Source: Deltaproteobacteria bacterium
GTDB taxonomy: Bacteria > Myxococcota_A > Polyangia > Haliangiales > Haliangiaceae
Length of the DNA: 6,039 nucleotides
Assembly (NCBI GenBank): GCA_013813945.1
Contig: JACCQV010000465.1
Span: forward strand, 1 to 6,039
Reading direction: 5' to 3'
The notes under the pieces were generated by a model. That model ran no database searches. It was not told the origin of the DNA and saw only the letters and a program-made list of their open reading frames with translations. The position numbers were made by a program, and so were the translations under genes. Position 1 is the stretch's first letter, and each line of letters starts with the position of its first letter. Positions 1 to 5,725 of the stretch are shown in pieces.

Positions 1-1
1 C

Positions 2-946
2 AAGCTGCCCGAGCCGACCAGCGTGCACTGGCACGGCGTGATTCTCCCCGCGGGCATGGACGGCGTCGCGGGGCTGACGCAGAAGGCAATCCCCGTCGGC
101 AAGACGTTCAAGTACGAGTTCACGATGAAGAAAGCGGGGACGTTCATGTACCACCCGCACTTCGACGAGATGGTGCAGATCGCGCTCGGCATGGTCGGGA
201 TGATCGTCGTGCATCCGAAGCGCCGTGATGCACGGCGAGTGCGCGACTACTCGATGATGGCGCACGAGTGGATGATCCCGATCGGATCGCGTCGACCAGA
301 TCCGATGGCGATGAGCGACTTCAATGTCCTCACGTTCAACAGCAAGGCGTTCCCTTCGACCGAGCCGCTCGTCGCCGAGCTCGGTGACCTCGTCAGGATC
401 CGACTCGGTAATCTCGGGCCGATGGACCATCACCCGATCCACCTCCACGGCTACGAGTTCGAGGTGGTCGAGACCGATGGCGGCCGTGTCCCGAAGGAAC
501 GCCGCTGGCCGGAGACCACGACGCTGGTGCCCGTCGGTGCGGTGCGTGTGATCGAGTTCGTCGCCGACAACCCGGGCGACTGGGCGTTCCACTGCCACAT
601 GACCCATCACGTGATGAATCAGATGGGGCACGACGTCCCGAACCTGATCGGTGCCGACACCAAGGGACTCGATGCGCGCGTGAGCCGCGTGGTGCCGGGC
701 TACATGACGATGGGCTCAACCGGCATGGGCGAGATGCACAAGATGGATGTGCCCGATAACTCGATCTCGATGCTCGGCGGCGAAGGGCCGTTCGGGCTGG
801 TCGACATGGGCGGCATGTTCACGATTCTCAAGGTTCGCAAGCAGCTCACAGGGGACATGGACCCCGGCTGGTACGACCACCCAGCTGGCACGGTTGCCGG
901 CGAAGCGAGCGCGGCAGATCTTTCGCGCGACGGCATCAAGACCTGA
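2..946 (+). CDS. Two-domain multicopper oxidase, 5' end missing
   Basis: This is the C-terminal 314 residues of a multicopper oxidase, an extracytoplasmic enzyme that couples one-electron oxidation of a substrate (Cu(I), phenols or other metals) to reduction of O2 to water. The reading frame is open from base 2, so the start and any signal peptide lie outside the window. Four copper motifs are visible: HWHG (bases 26-37), HPH (152-160), HPIHLHG (431-451) and HCH with the later His and axial Met (590-625, pattern HCHxxxHxxxxM). Only about 90 residues separate the HPH and HPIHLHG motifs, against about 245 in the other MCO of this window, so the middle cupredoxin domain is absent. The type 1 copper site is in the last domain, as in 'type B' two-domain laccases, which are known to work as trimers. 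The roughly 100-residue tail is Met-rich (bases 701-835) and ends in a GWYDHP motif. A cupredoxin gene follows after 11 nt, suggesting an operon. The family is firm; the substrate is not known, and a Cu(I) oxidase role is inferred from the Met-rich tail and the neighbour. Confidence 0.93.
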   Translation, partial: KLPEPTSVHWHGVILPAGMDGVAGLTQKAIPVGKTFKYEFTMKKAGTFMYHPHFDEMVQIALGMVGMIVVHPKRRDARRVRDYSMMAHEWMIPIGSRRPDPMAMSDFNVLTFNSKAFPSTEPLVAELGDLVRIRLGNLGPMDHHPIHLHGYEFEVVETDGGRVPKERRWPETTTLVPVGAVRVIEFVADNPGDWAFHCHMTHHVMNQMGHDVPNLIGADTKGLDARVSRVVPGYMTMGSTGMGEMHKMDVPDNSISMLGGEGPFGLVDMGGMFTILKVRKQLTGDMDPGWYDHPAGTVAGEASAADLSRDGIKT

Positions 947-957
947 ACGGAATACTC

Positions 958-1424
958 ATGAAGAACTCGATCATCGTCGCAATCCTCGTCTCGTGATCGC
1001 CGCATGGGCCGACACCTTCGATGCGTCACACGCAGGTGGCGCGCACGAAGGTCACGGCACGGGCACGGGTGGTCACGACCATGGTGCGATGAACCACGGC
1101 AGCCCGGCTGCACCGCCAACGAACGCGCCTGCGTCGCCATCCAAGCCTGCGACTCCGACGCGGTTCCAGATCGCCGTGACCAGCGCGGGCTTCGAGCCGA
1201 AGAACGTCACGGTTCCTCGCGGCAAGCCGGTCGTGCTCACATTCGAGCGTCGAGTCGAACGCACGTGCGGTACGGAGGTCGTGATGGTCGTCGACGGCAA
1301 GAAGATCGAGAAGGACCTGCCATTGAACAAGCCGGTGGAGCTCGTGATGACGTTCGGGACCGCCGGAGTCGTGAAGTACGCCTGCTCGATGGACATGATC
1401 CGCGGGACGATCACGGTCCAGTAG
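958..1424 (+). CDS. Exported cupredoxin-like copper protein, frameshifted in the signal peptide
   Basis: The ATG at 958 follows a weak CGGAA ribosome site and begins a signal-like sequence (MKNSIIVAILVS) that hits TGA at 994-996. The frame one base back continues at once from 993 as VIAAWADTFDA and runs to the TAG at 1422-1424. Joining the two with one added base gives about 155 residues: a Lys-led hydrophobic segment with a cleavage-like AWA|D, a linker with six His (about residues 25-47, including HDHGAMNH), a Pro/Ala linker, and a cupredoxin-type beta domain (about residues 70-155). Candidate metal ligands are C104 (RTCGTE) and C143/M145/M147 (YACSMDM). The family is known for small periplasmic copper-binding proteins, often beside copper oxidases and copper pumps. 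Here it probably buffers or delivers copper to the adjacent MCO. The single missing base at about 990-996 may be a sequencing error or a real mutation. Without it, the gene could only start at the GTG at 993, which leaves a poor export signal. Confidence 0.8.
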
Positions 1425-1429
1425 AGTGG

Positions 1430-2071
1430 TCACGGGCGAACGGCGCGATACAGCGACATCGTTCCCAGCGGCGTGCGAAAGCGCCTTGTCTTGGCGACAT
1501 CCTCACCCCGCTCGCTGGATCAGCTCGAGCAAGCGTCCGCGAGCGTTGTCCGTCGTCGTCTCGAATCCGTCGAGCAGCTGCACGCCAAGGAACGCGAAGC
1601 GCATCGGGGGGGCGTGTGCGCGTCCCCAGTCCGCAATGTGGAGCTCGCCGCCTGGCTTCAGCGCACGCCGCGCCGAGCTGAGCGAACAGAGCTTTCCGAC
1701 GAAGTCGAGGTGATGGAACAGCAGGCTCGACGTGACCCGATCGAAGCTCGCGTCGGGAACGCCGAGGCTCCACGACATGCCTTCGCGGAGCTCGAGAGCA
1801 AGACCCTCATCACGCGCCCTGCCGCGCGCGATCTCGGGGCGTGGGGATCACCGTCGATGCCGACCACGGTCGCGTCGGGCGAAGAGCGCTTCAGCAACAT
1901 CGTCAGCGTGCCCGTGCCGCATCCGACATCGAGCAGGCGATGCTCCGGTTGCAAGGCAACCTGGTCGACCAGCGCAGCTTTGAATACTCGTTCACGCGTA
2001 ATCGCGGCAACGATCGGATCGTAAAAGCGCGTCAGCGCATCGAATCGGAGCGCCGGGATGTAACGGGCCAT
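1430..2071 (-). pseudogene. Class I SAM-dependent methyltransferase, two frameshifts
   Basis: The ATG at 2071-2069 begins MARYIPALRFDALTRFYDP, then motif I LLDVGCGTGTL (residues 47-57) and the acidic-loop strand VVGIDGDP (69-76), which bind S-adenosylmethionine. The frame is lost at the GGGG run 1836-1839 (plus strand). One added base restores it as PEIARGRARDEG, continuing through FDRVTSSLLFHHL and LKPGGELHIADWG, the usual post-motif strands of UbiE/COQ5-like Methyltransf_11/25 proteins. That frame ends at a TGA (1505-1503) beside the CCCC run 1506-1509. The next frame then supplies the expected C-terminal strands, including RFRTPLGTMSLYRAV, and stops at 1432-1430. The two shifts cancel, and the whole length (642 bp, about 213 residues) is normal for the family. 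That favours sequencing errors in homopolymers over decay, but neither is proven. The substrate cannot be told. It lies 33 nt downstream of the FN3 lipoprotein gene and ends 5 nt from the convergent cupredoxin gene. Confidence 0.85.
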
Positions 2072-2104
2072 TGATGTCAGGCAGACGCAGCGGATCGCCG
2101 TTCA

Positions 2105-2446
2105 TTACGGAGTGAACGTGACCTCGTTGGAGGTCGTCTCGCCGGCCGAGTTCATCGCCATGATCTGGTAGACGTAGGTCGTTCCGGTCACGACCGACGA
2201 GTCGTGATACTGGGTCCCATTGAAGTCGACCGTGGCGACGTCGTCGTAGGCGCCGCCCATCGGCTTGCGCAGCACCATGAAGTGATCCTCGTTGTCCGAG
2301 TTGTCCTTCCAGGTCAAGTGACCGCCACCACCGACGTTCGAGACGGCGAGATTGGTCGGGGCAACCGGTGGGGCAGCGGCATCGCCATGCTCGGAACCAC
2401 AGGCGGCGACCAGACCCAGAATGGCGACGAAGATGACGGAACGCAT
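2105..2446 (-). CDS. Small lipoprotein with one fibronectin type III domain
   Basis: This is a 113-residue protein. MRSVIFVAILGLVAAC is a lipoprotein signal with lipobox LVAAC (Cys16) followed by GSEHGD, so the mature protein should be lipid-anchored on the periplasmic or outer-membrane side. After a short Ala/Pro linker (residues 23-31), residues about 30-113 form one FN3 domain: PTNLAVS first strand, LTWKDNSDNEDHFMVLRK core with the conserved Trp, and TYVYQIMAMNSAGETTSNEV with the conserved Tyr and the NSAGE turn. FN3 domains usually mediate binding to proteins or carbohydrates, and no catalytic domain is present. The partner and role are unknown. It is the first gene of the minus-strand unit, 33 nt before the methyltransferase. 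It is divergent from the lipoprotein MCO, and its start lies 29 nt from a large inverted repeat that could control it. No strong ribosome site is seen; ATG at 2446 is chosen because it gives the complete signal peptide. Confidence 0.88.
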   Translation of the reverse strand: MRSVIFVAILGLVAACGSEHGDAAAPPVAPTNLAVSNVGGGGHLTWKDNSDNEDHFMVLRKPMGGAYDDVATVDFNGTQYHDSSVVTGTTYVYQIMAMNSAGETTSNEVTFTP

Positions 2447-2475
2447 GGCTTACAGTCATCACGAGAGGCCGGCGG

Positions 2476-2509
2476 TCGTCAACTGTGACCAAGGCGTCAC
2501 AGCTGACGA
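2476..2509. promoter_or_regulatory. Near-perfect 14+6+14 inverted repeat, candidate operator in the divergent promoter region
   Basis: Left arm TCGTCAACTGTGAC (2476-2489), spacer CAAGGC, right arm GTCACAGCTGACGA (2496-2509). Thirteen of the 14 positions pair; the only mismatch is at 2482/2503. The inner CTGTGAC/GTCACAG halves are perfect. The repeat lies between the divergent FN3 lipoprotein (start 29 nt away) and MCO (start 113 nt away), where a dimeric regulator could act on both. A TTGACG -35-like hexamer for the minus strand falls inside the left arm, but no convincing -10 accompanies it. TGTGA/TCACA halves resemble Crp/Fnr-family sites, but their spacing here is 8 nt instead of the classical 6, so the regulator family is not assigned. 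No T-run follows on either strand, which argues against a terminator. Confidence 0.65.
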
Positions 2510-2610
2510 ACCGTACGACTGGGGCTACGCTCAAGCCTGCGGTGTTGTTGAGGTTCGAGGCCAGCAGATCGCACCGAAGGTCCCTGGGACTTCGGGCACT
2601 CATCTTGGAT

Positions 2611-2616
2611 AGGAGA
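2611..2616 (+). promoter_or_regulatory. Ribosome binding site that fixes the MCO start at 2623
   Basis: AGGAGA ends 6 nt before the ATG at 2623, a near-ideal Shine-Dalgarno sequence and distance. It decides between this start and a longer open frame reaching back to a GTG at 2485. The longer version would place about 46 non-signal-like residues before the lipoprotein signal and would begin inside the inverted repeat. Confidence 0.85.
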
Positions 2617-2622
2617 CGGTTC

Positions 2623-4026
2623 ATGGTCCTGTGGAACCTGCGAATGCTCTGTGTGGCGACGCTCCTCTCGGTCGCAGCCTGCGGCGACAACGACGCGCCG
2701 TCGGATCAGGGCATCGAGACGCTGACAGACACCAATCCCGATCCGAGCATCGTCGAGGTCGAGCTCGTCGCGGCCGAGGGCGCGCACGAGTACCTGCCCG
2801 GGAAGCCCGCGGACGTCTGGGGCTTCCGCGACGGTGCGCGCGCTGGATCCAAGGTCACGATCCCGGGGCCGATGCTGGAGGGCAAGCTCGGCGATCGCGT
2901 GATCGTTCACTTCAGGAACGAGTTGCCCGAGGAAACCACGATCCACTGGCACGGAATCCGACTACCGCATCGCCACGACGGGACGCCGGCATCGCAGCAG
3001 CCGATTCCGCCGCGCGGCACGTTCGACTACGAGTTCCCGCTGATGGACGCGGGTCTGTTCTGGTTCCATCCGCACATGCGCGGTGACGTGCAGATCGAGC
3101 GCGGGCTGTACGCGCCGCTGCGCGTGCTCGCAGACGACGGAATCGACGTCGCCGCCGACCGCGTGTTCGTTCTCGACGACGTAAAAATCGCGTCGACGGG
3201 CAAGCTCTCCGAGCTGACAGACAACCTCGACCTCATGCTCGGTCGGCAGGGCAACGTGATCATGGTGAATGGGGAGGCGGGCCGCGTGATCGATGCGACG
3301 TCCGGCAGCCGTGAGCGATGGCGATTCGTGAACACCGCGAACGGCCGCTACTTCAACCTCGAGCTACCGGGCTACAAGTTCCTGGTCGTCGGCTGGGACG
3401 GCGGGCTCGTGAACACACCGTACGAGACCGATACGTTGCTGCTCACGCCGGGCGAGCGCTACGACGTCATCGTCGAGCTCGCCGGGTCGCCTGGCGACAA
3501 GCTCGCGCTGCGCACAGTGCACTACGATCGAGGTCACAACATCCCGGACCCCGGGCCGATCGACTTGCTGACGATTGACCTCGGCGCCGCAGGCCGCGCT
3601 CCAGCCGCGATGCCAGCGACCTTCGGGACGGTCGGCCCGGTGGTGTTCGATACCGCGACGCTCCGTCGGCGGTTCATCCTTCGGGAGGACGACACGATCC
3701 CCGCAGCCCCCGTATTCACGATCAACGACGAAGCGTTCCCGAATATCACGCCGGTACAGGCATCGATGGGGACCGAGGTCTGGGAGGTCCAGAACGAGAG
3801 CGAGATGGACCATCCGTTCCATCTGCACGGGATGTCGTTTCAGGTGCTCGACGATGCCGGCGTTCCGATCGAACCCCTCGGCTGGAAGGACACGTTCAAC
3901 GTCACCCGCGAGACCACGCGGCGCTTCGTCGTGAAGATCGATTCTCCCGGTCGATGGATGTACCACTGCCACATCCTCGAGCATGCCGAGCGCGGCATGA
4001 TGGGCGAGCTCGAGGTGGCGCCCTGA
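2623..4026 (+). CDS. Three-domain multicopper oxidase (laccase/CueO/CotA-like), lipoprotein
   Basis: This is a 467-residue multicopper oxidase. Residues 1-20 form a lipoprotein signal with lipobox SVAAC (Cys20) followed by GDNDAP, so it should be membrane-anchored outside the cytoplasm. Domain 1 carries HWHG (108-111) and WFHPH (147-151). Domain 2 (about 175-325) has the usual NG.......R.RFVN pattern (216-237) without copper ligands. Domain 3 carries HPFHLHG (397-403) and HCHILEHAERGM (448-459), giving the His-Cys-His type 1/type 3 cluster with axial Met459. All four motif pairs for a complete type 1 plus trinuclear copper centre are present, so it should be active. Length and layout match the Cu-oxidase_3/1/2 family (CueO, CotA, FtsP type). 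It lacks the long Met-rich insert of E. coli CueO, so a general laccase, Cu(I) or Mn oxidase role remains open. ATG 2623 is chosen for its AGGAGA site and the intact signal. An inverted repeat upstream and a related one at its stop codon flank the gene. Confidence 0.95.
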   Translation: MVLWNLRMLCVATLLSVAACGDNDAPSDQGIETLTDTNPDPSIVEVELVAAEGAHEYLPGKPADVWGFRDGARAGSKVTIPGPMLEGKLGDRVIVHFRNELPEETTIHWHGIRLPHRHDGTPASQQPIPPRGTFDYEFPLMDAGLFWFHPHMRGDVQIERGLYAPLRVLADDGIDVAADRVFVLDDVKIASTGKLSELTDNLDLMLGRQGNVIMVNGEAGRVIDATSGSRERWRFVNTANGRYFNLELPGYKFLVVGWDGGLVNTPYETDTLLLTPGERYDVIVELAGSPGDKLALRTVHYDRGHNIPDPGPIDLLTIDLGAAGRAPAAMPATFGTVGPVVFDTATLRRRFILREDDTIPAAPVFTINDEAFPNITPVQASMGTEVWEVQNESEMDHPFHLHGMSFQVLDDAGVPIEPLGWKDTFNVTRETTRRFVVKIDSPGRWMYHCHILEHAERGMMGELEVAP

Positions 4027-4050
4027 CCTGTGACGTTGACGGTTACAGGT
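4026..4050. repeat. Inverted repeat at the MCO stop, related to the 2476-2509 element
   Basis: Arms ACCTGTGAC (4026-4034) and GTTACAGGT (4042-4050) are separated by GTTGACG; 8 of 9 positions pair in DNA, and the ninth is a G:T that could wobble in RNA. The inner halves CTGTGAC/GTTACAG nearly repeat those at 2483-2502, with a spacer of 7 instead of 6. Its place, starting on the last base of the MCO stop codon, would suit a transcription terminator, but no T-run follows, so an intrinsic terminator is weak. The shared half-sites make a second operator plausible, perhaps for the ORF at 4135. Confidence 0.5.
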
Positions 4051-4134
4051 GACGCAGTGGATCACGCATCACGTCCTCCGCGTTGCCCGTGAGGCGCGCT
4101 GGTCGGGCGTGACCGTTGCAGAGCAGCGGCAGCA

Positions 4135-4335
4135 ATGAAGGTCCCCGTTCTGCTGGTAGCGCCGGCTGCCAACGCGGACGAGCTGAGCAAGCAGCTCGCG
4201 AAGGACTTCACCGTCACCGCCGTCGATGACCTCGAACGTGCGCGGGCGCTCGTTCAGGTCGGCGCGTTCCCGCTCGTGGTCGCCACCGATCCGTTCCGGG
4301 GAAAGCTACCTGGAACCGTGGACGTCACGACCTGA
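4135..4335 (+). CDS. Short ORF resembling the first half of a degenerate receiver domain, possibly frameshifted
   Basis: This is a 66-residue frame from ATG 4135 to TGA 4333-4335. The order VPVLLVAP, NADELSKQLAKDF, TVTAVD, DLERARALVQVG, FPLVVATDPF looks like strand-helix-strand-helix-strand, the first half of a CheY-like receiver. The usual acidic pair after strand 1 is absent (APAANADE), and the phospho-acceptor position is unclear (ATDP), so signalling by phosphorylation is doubtful. A complete receiver needs about 120 residues, so the frame is truncated. It passes a GGGG run at 4298-4301, and protein-like sequence resumes in another frame at about 4346-4450 (for example FTAATLALAVERAGF). 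No good ribosome site precedes the ATG. It may be a real gene broken by one or more indels, a decayed remnant, or a chance ORF. Confidence 0.4.
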   Translation: MKVPVLLVAPAANADELSKQLAKDFTVTAVDDLERARALVQVGAFPLVVATDPFRGKLPGTVDVTT

Positions 4336-4498
4336 CGCTCGACGTACGCGCGGTCGCGGAACGAAGCTCGAAGTCACCGGGTTCCCAGGTCATCGGCGCT
4401 TCACTGCGGCGACGCTGGCCCTTGCCGTCGAGCGCGCGGGATTTCAGTTGCAGGCCGCGAGACCATGTCGGGTCCATTTCCGATCGGTTGCGTCGTGG
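4336..4498. other. Stretch with no intact gene, possible remnant of the upstream ORF
   Basis: No complete gene is supported here. In the plus frame that reads through 4346-4450 the translation is protein-like (TKLEVTGFPGHRRFTAATLALAVERAGFQLQ), with helix-strand alternation and G/C third bases. That frame stays open to a stop at 4538-4540, inside the convergent MFS gene. It could be the displaced 3' part of the 4135 ORF, but reaching it needs at least one indel. No stem followed by a T-run, no RNA gene and no promoter was recognised. Confidence 0.3.
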
Positions 4499-5725
4499 CT
4501 ACGCGCTGAGGCGAGACTTCATGCGAACCGCCACGATTAGACCGGATGCGAACGTGATCGCCGCGACGAGCCACACCGCTGCGTCGACGCCGAATGCATC
4601 GGCGGTGAGGCCCGCGAGGATCGCACCGACTGCGTAGCCCAGGTCGCGCCACAACCGATAGATGCCAACCGCCGATGCGCGCCAACTCGGATGCGCGACA
4701 TCTCCGATCGCCGCGAGCAGCGTCGGATACACCATCGCGGTACCTGCTCCGAGCAGCACCGCGCCGATCGCGAATCCGGCGAACGCCGACGACATCGCGA
4801 TCAGTGCGATTCCGATCGCTTGCACCCACATGCCCGTCGCGATCAGCCATTTGCGACCGATGCGATCGGACAGCGCGCCCGTGAATAGCTGGCCGATGCC
4901 CCACACGGCCGGATAGATCGCAGCGAGCCACGCGATCCTGGTGATCGACACCTCGGCGGCGGCGTAGAGCAGCGGGAACAACCCCCAGGCCATGCCGTCA
5001 TTCAAGTTGTTCACGAGCCCGGCCTGGCTCACCGAGGACAGGTTGGGATCCGTGAATGAGGTGCGCATGAACAACTCGCGCTGGGTGAACGGCGCAGCAG
5101 CTGCGAGCCCGCTCGCTTCCTCGCGCGCATGCGCGTTCGTGTCGCGAACCACCAGCGACAGCGCGAGCCCGAGGGCGACGTAGGCCACACCGAGGTAGAA
5201 GGGTTCAGGCCGCAGCCCGTAGACGGACGCCACGTAGCCGGTCGCGAGCGCAGAGACGGCCACGGCGCCGTAACCCGCGAACTCGTTCAAGCCCATCGCA
5301 AATCCCCGCCGCTCGGGGCCGGCGAGATCGATCTTCATGATCACCGTCGTCGACCAGGTGAGTCCCTGGCTGATCCCGAGCAGCACGTTCGCGAACAAGA
5401 TCCAGCTCCAGGACGGCGCCCACATGAGCATGAACGGAACAGGGATCGCGACCGCCCAGCCGACCAGCAACACGCGCTTGCGGCCGATGACGTCGGAGAG
5501 TCGGCCCGCAAGGTAGTTCGTGAACGCTTTCGAGATTCCGAACGCGACAATGAACGACAGCACCGCGGCATGTGCCGCGAGATGAAATTCTTGCTCGGCG
5601 ATCGCGGGAAGGATGGTGCGTTCGAGTCCGATCATCGCGCCAACGAACGCGTTGACGACGACGAGCAGCGTGAACTGCCCCAGGTTCGCGCCGAGTCCTA
5701 GTCGGACCTCGGCTCGCGAGCTCAC
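4499..5725 (-). CDS. Major facilitator superfamily transporter, 12 TM
   Basis: This is a 408-residue inner-membrane secondary transporter, a normal MFS length with about 12 hydrophobic segments in two halves. The MFS signature loop occurs twice: GRLSDVIGRKR (residues 74-84), between segments 2 and 3, and GALSDRIGRKW (283-293) at the matching place in the second half. The central cytoplasmic loop (about 195-232) is charged (RDTNAHAREE). The substrate cannot be told from sequence. The start is GTG at 5725-5723, which overlaps the TGA of the upstream MBL-fold gene in the four bases GTGA. An AGGGA site at 5738-5734, inside that gene, lies 8 nt ahead, so translation is probably coupled. This pairing hints at transport of a substrate or product of the MBL enzyme, possibly a sulfur compound, but that is inference. 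The stop is TAG at 4501-4499. Confidence 0.93.
   Translation of the reverse strand: MSSRAEVRLGLGANLGQFTLLVVVNAFVGAMIGLERTILPAIAEQEFHLAAHAAVLSFIVAFGISKAFTNYLAGRLSDVIGRKRVLLVGWAVAIPVPFMLMWAPSWSWILFANVLLGISQGLTWSTTVIMKIDLAGPERRGFAMGLNEFAGYGAVAVSALATGYVASVYGLRPEPFYLGVAYVALGLALSLVVRDTNAHAREEASGLAAAAPFTQRELFMRTSFTDPNLSSVSQAGLVNNLNDGMAWGLFPLLYAAAEVSITRIAWLAAIYPAVWGIGQLFTGALSDRIGRKWLIATGMWVQAIGIALIAMSSAFAGFAIGAVLLGAGTAMVYPTLLAAIGDVAHPSWRASAVGIYRLWRDLGYAVGAILAGLTADAFGVDAAVWLVAAITFASGLIVAVRMKSRLSA

Noticed and set aside
985..1000. Programmed ribosomal frameshift in the cupredoxin gene
   Set aside because: There is no slippery heptamer or evident downstream structure, and the neighbouring methyltransferase has similar indels, so error or mutation is simpler.
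1473..2024. Plus-strand open frame of about 180 codons opposite the methyltransferase
   Set aside because: The minus strand carries clear methyltransferase motifs across three frames; the plus frame has no domain and stays open only because of composition.
2483..2502. Classical Crp/Fnr binding site
   Set aside because: TGTGA and TCACA are present but separated by 8 bases instead of 6, and the dyad extends beyond a normal Crp site; the regulator family is left open.
2485..2622. N-terminal extension of the second MCO to a GTG at 2485
   Set aside because: It would begin inside the inverted repeat and put about 46 residues ahead of a clear lipoprotein signal; AGGAGA sits 6 nt before ATG 2623.
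4026..4050. Intrinsic terminator for the second MCO
   Set aside because: The stem is short and is followed by GACGCAGTGG with no T-run; the half-site similarity to 2483-2502 fits an operator better.
3364..4065. Long minus-strand open frame opposite the second MCO
   Set aside because: It is antisense to conserved copper motifs and its translation has no recognisable motif; open antisense frames are common in GC-rich genes.
4401..4931. Long Arg-rich minus-strand open frame within the MFS gene
   Set aside because: It is very rich in Arg with no recognisable domain, and it overlaps the well-supported MFS gene on the same strand in another frame; it is a by-product of high GC.
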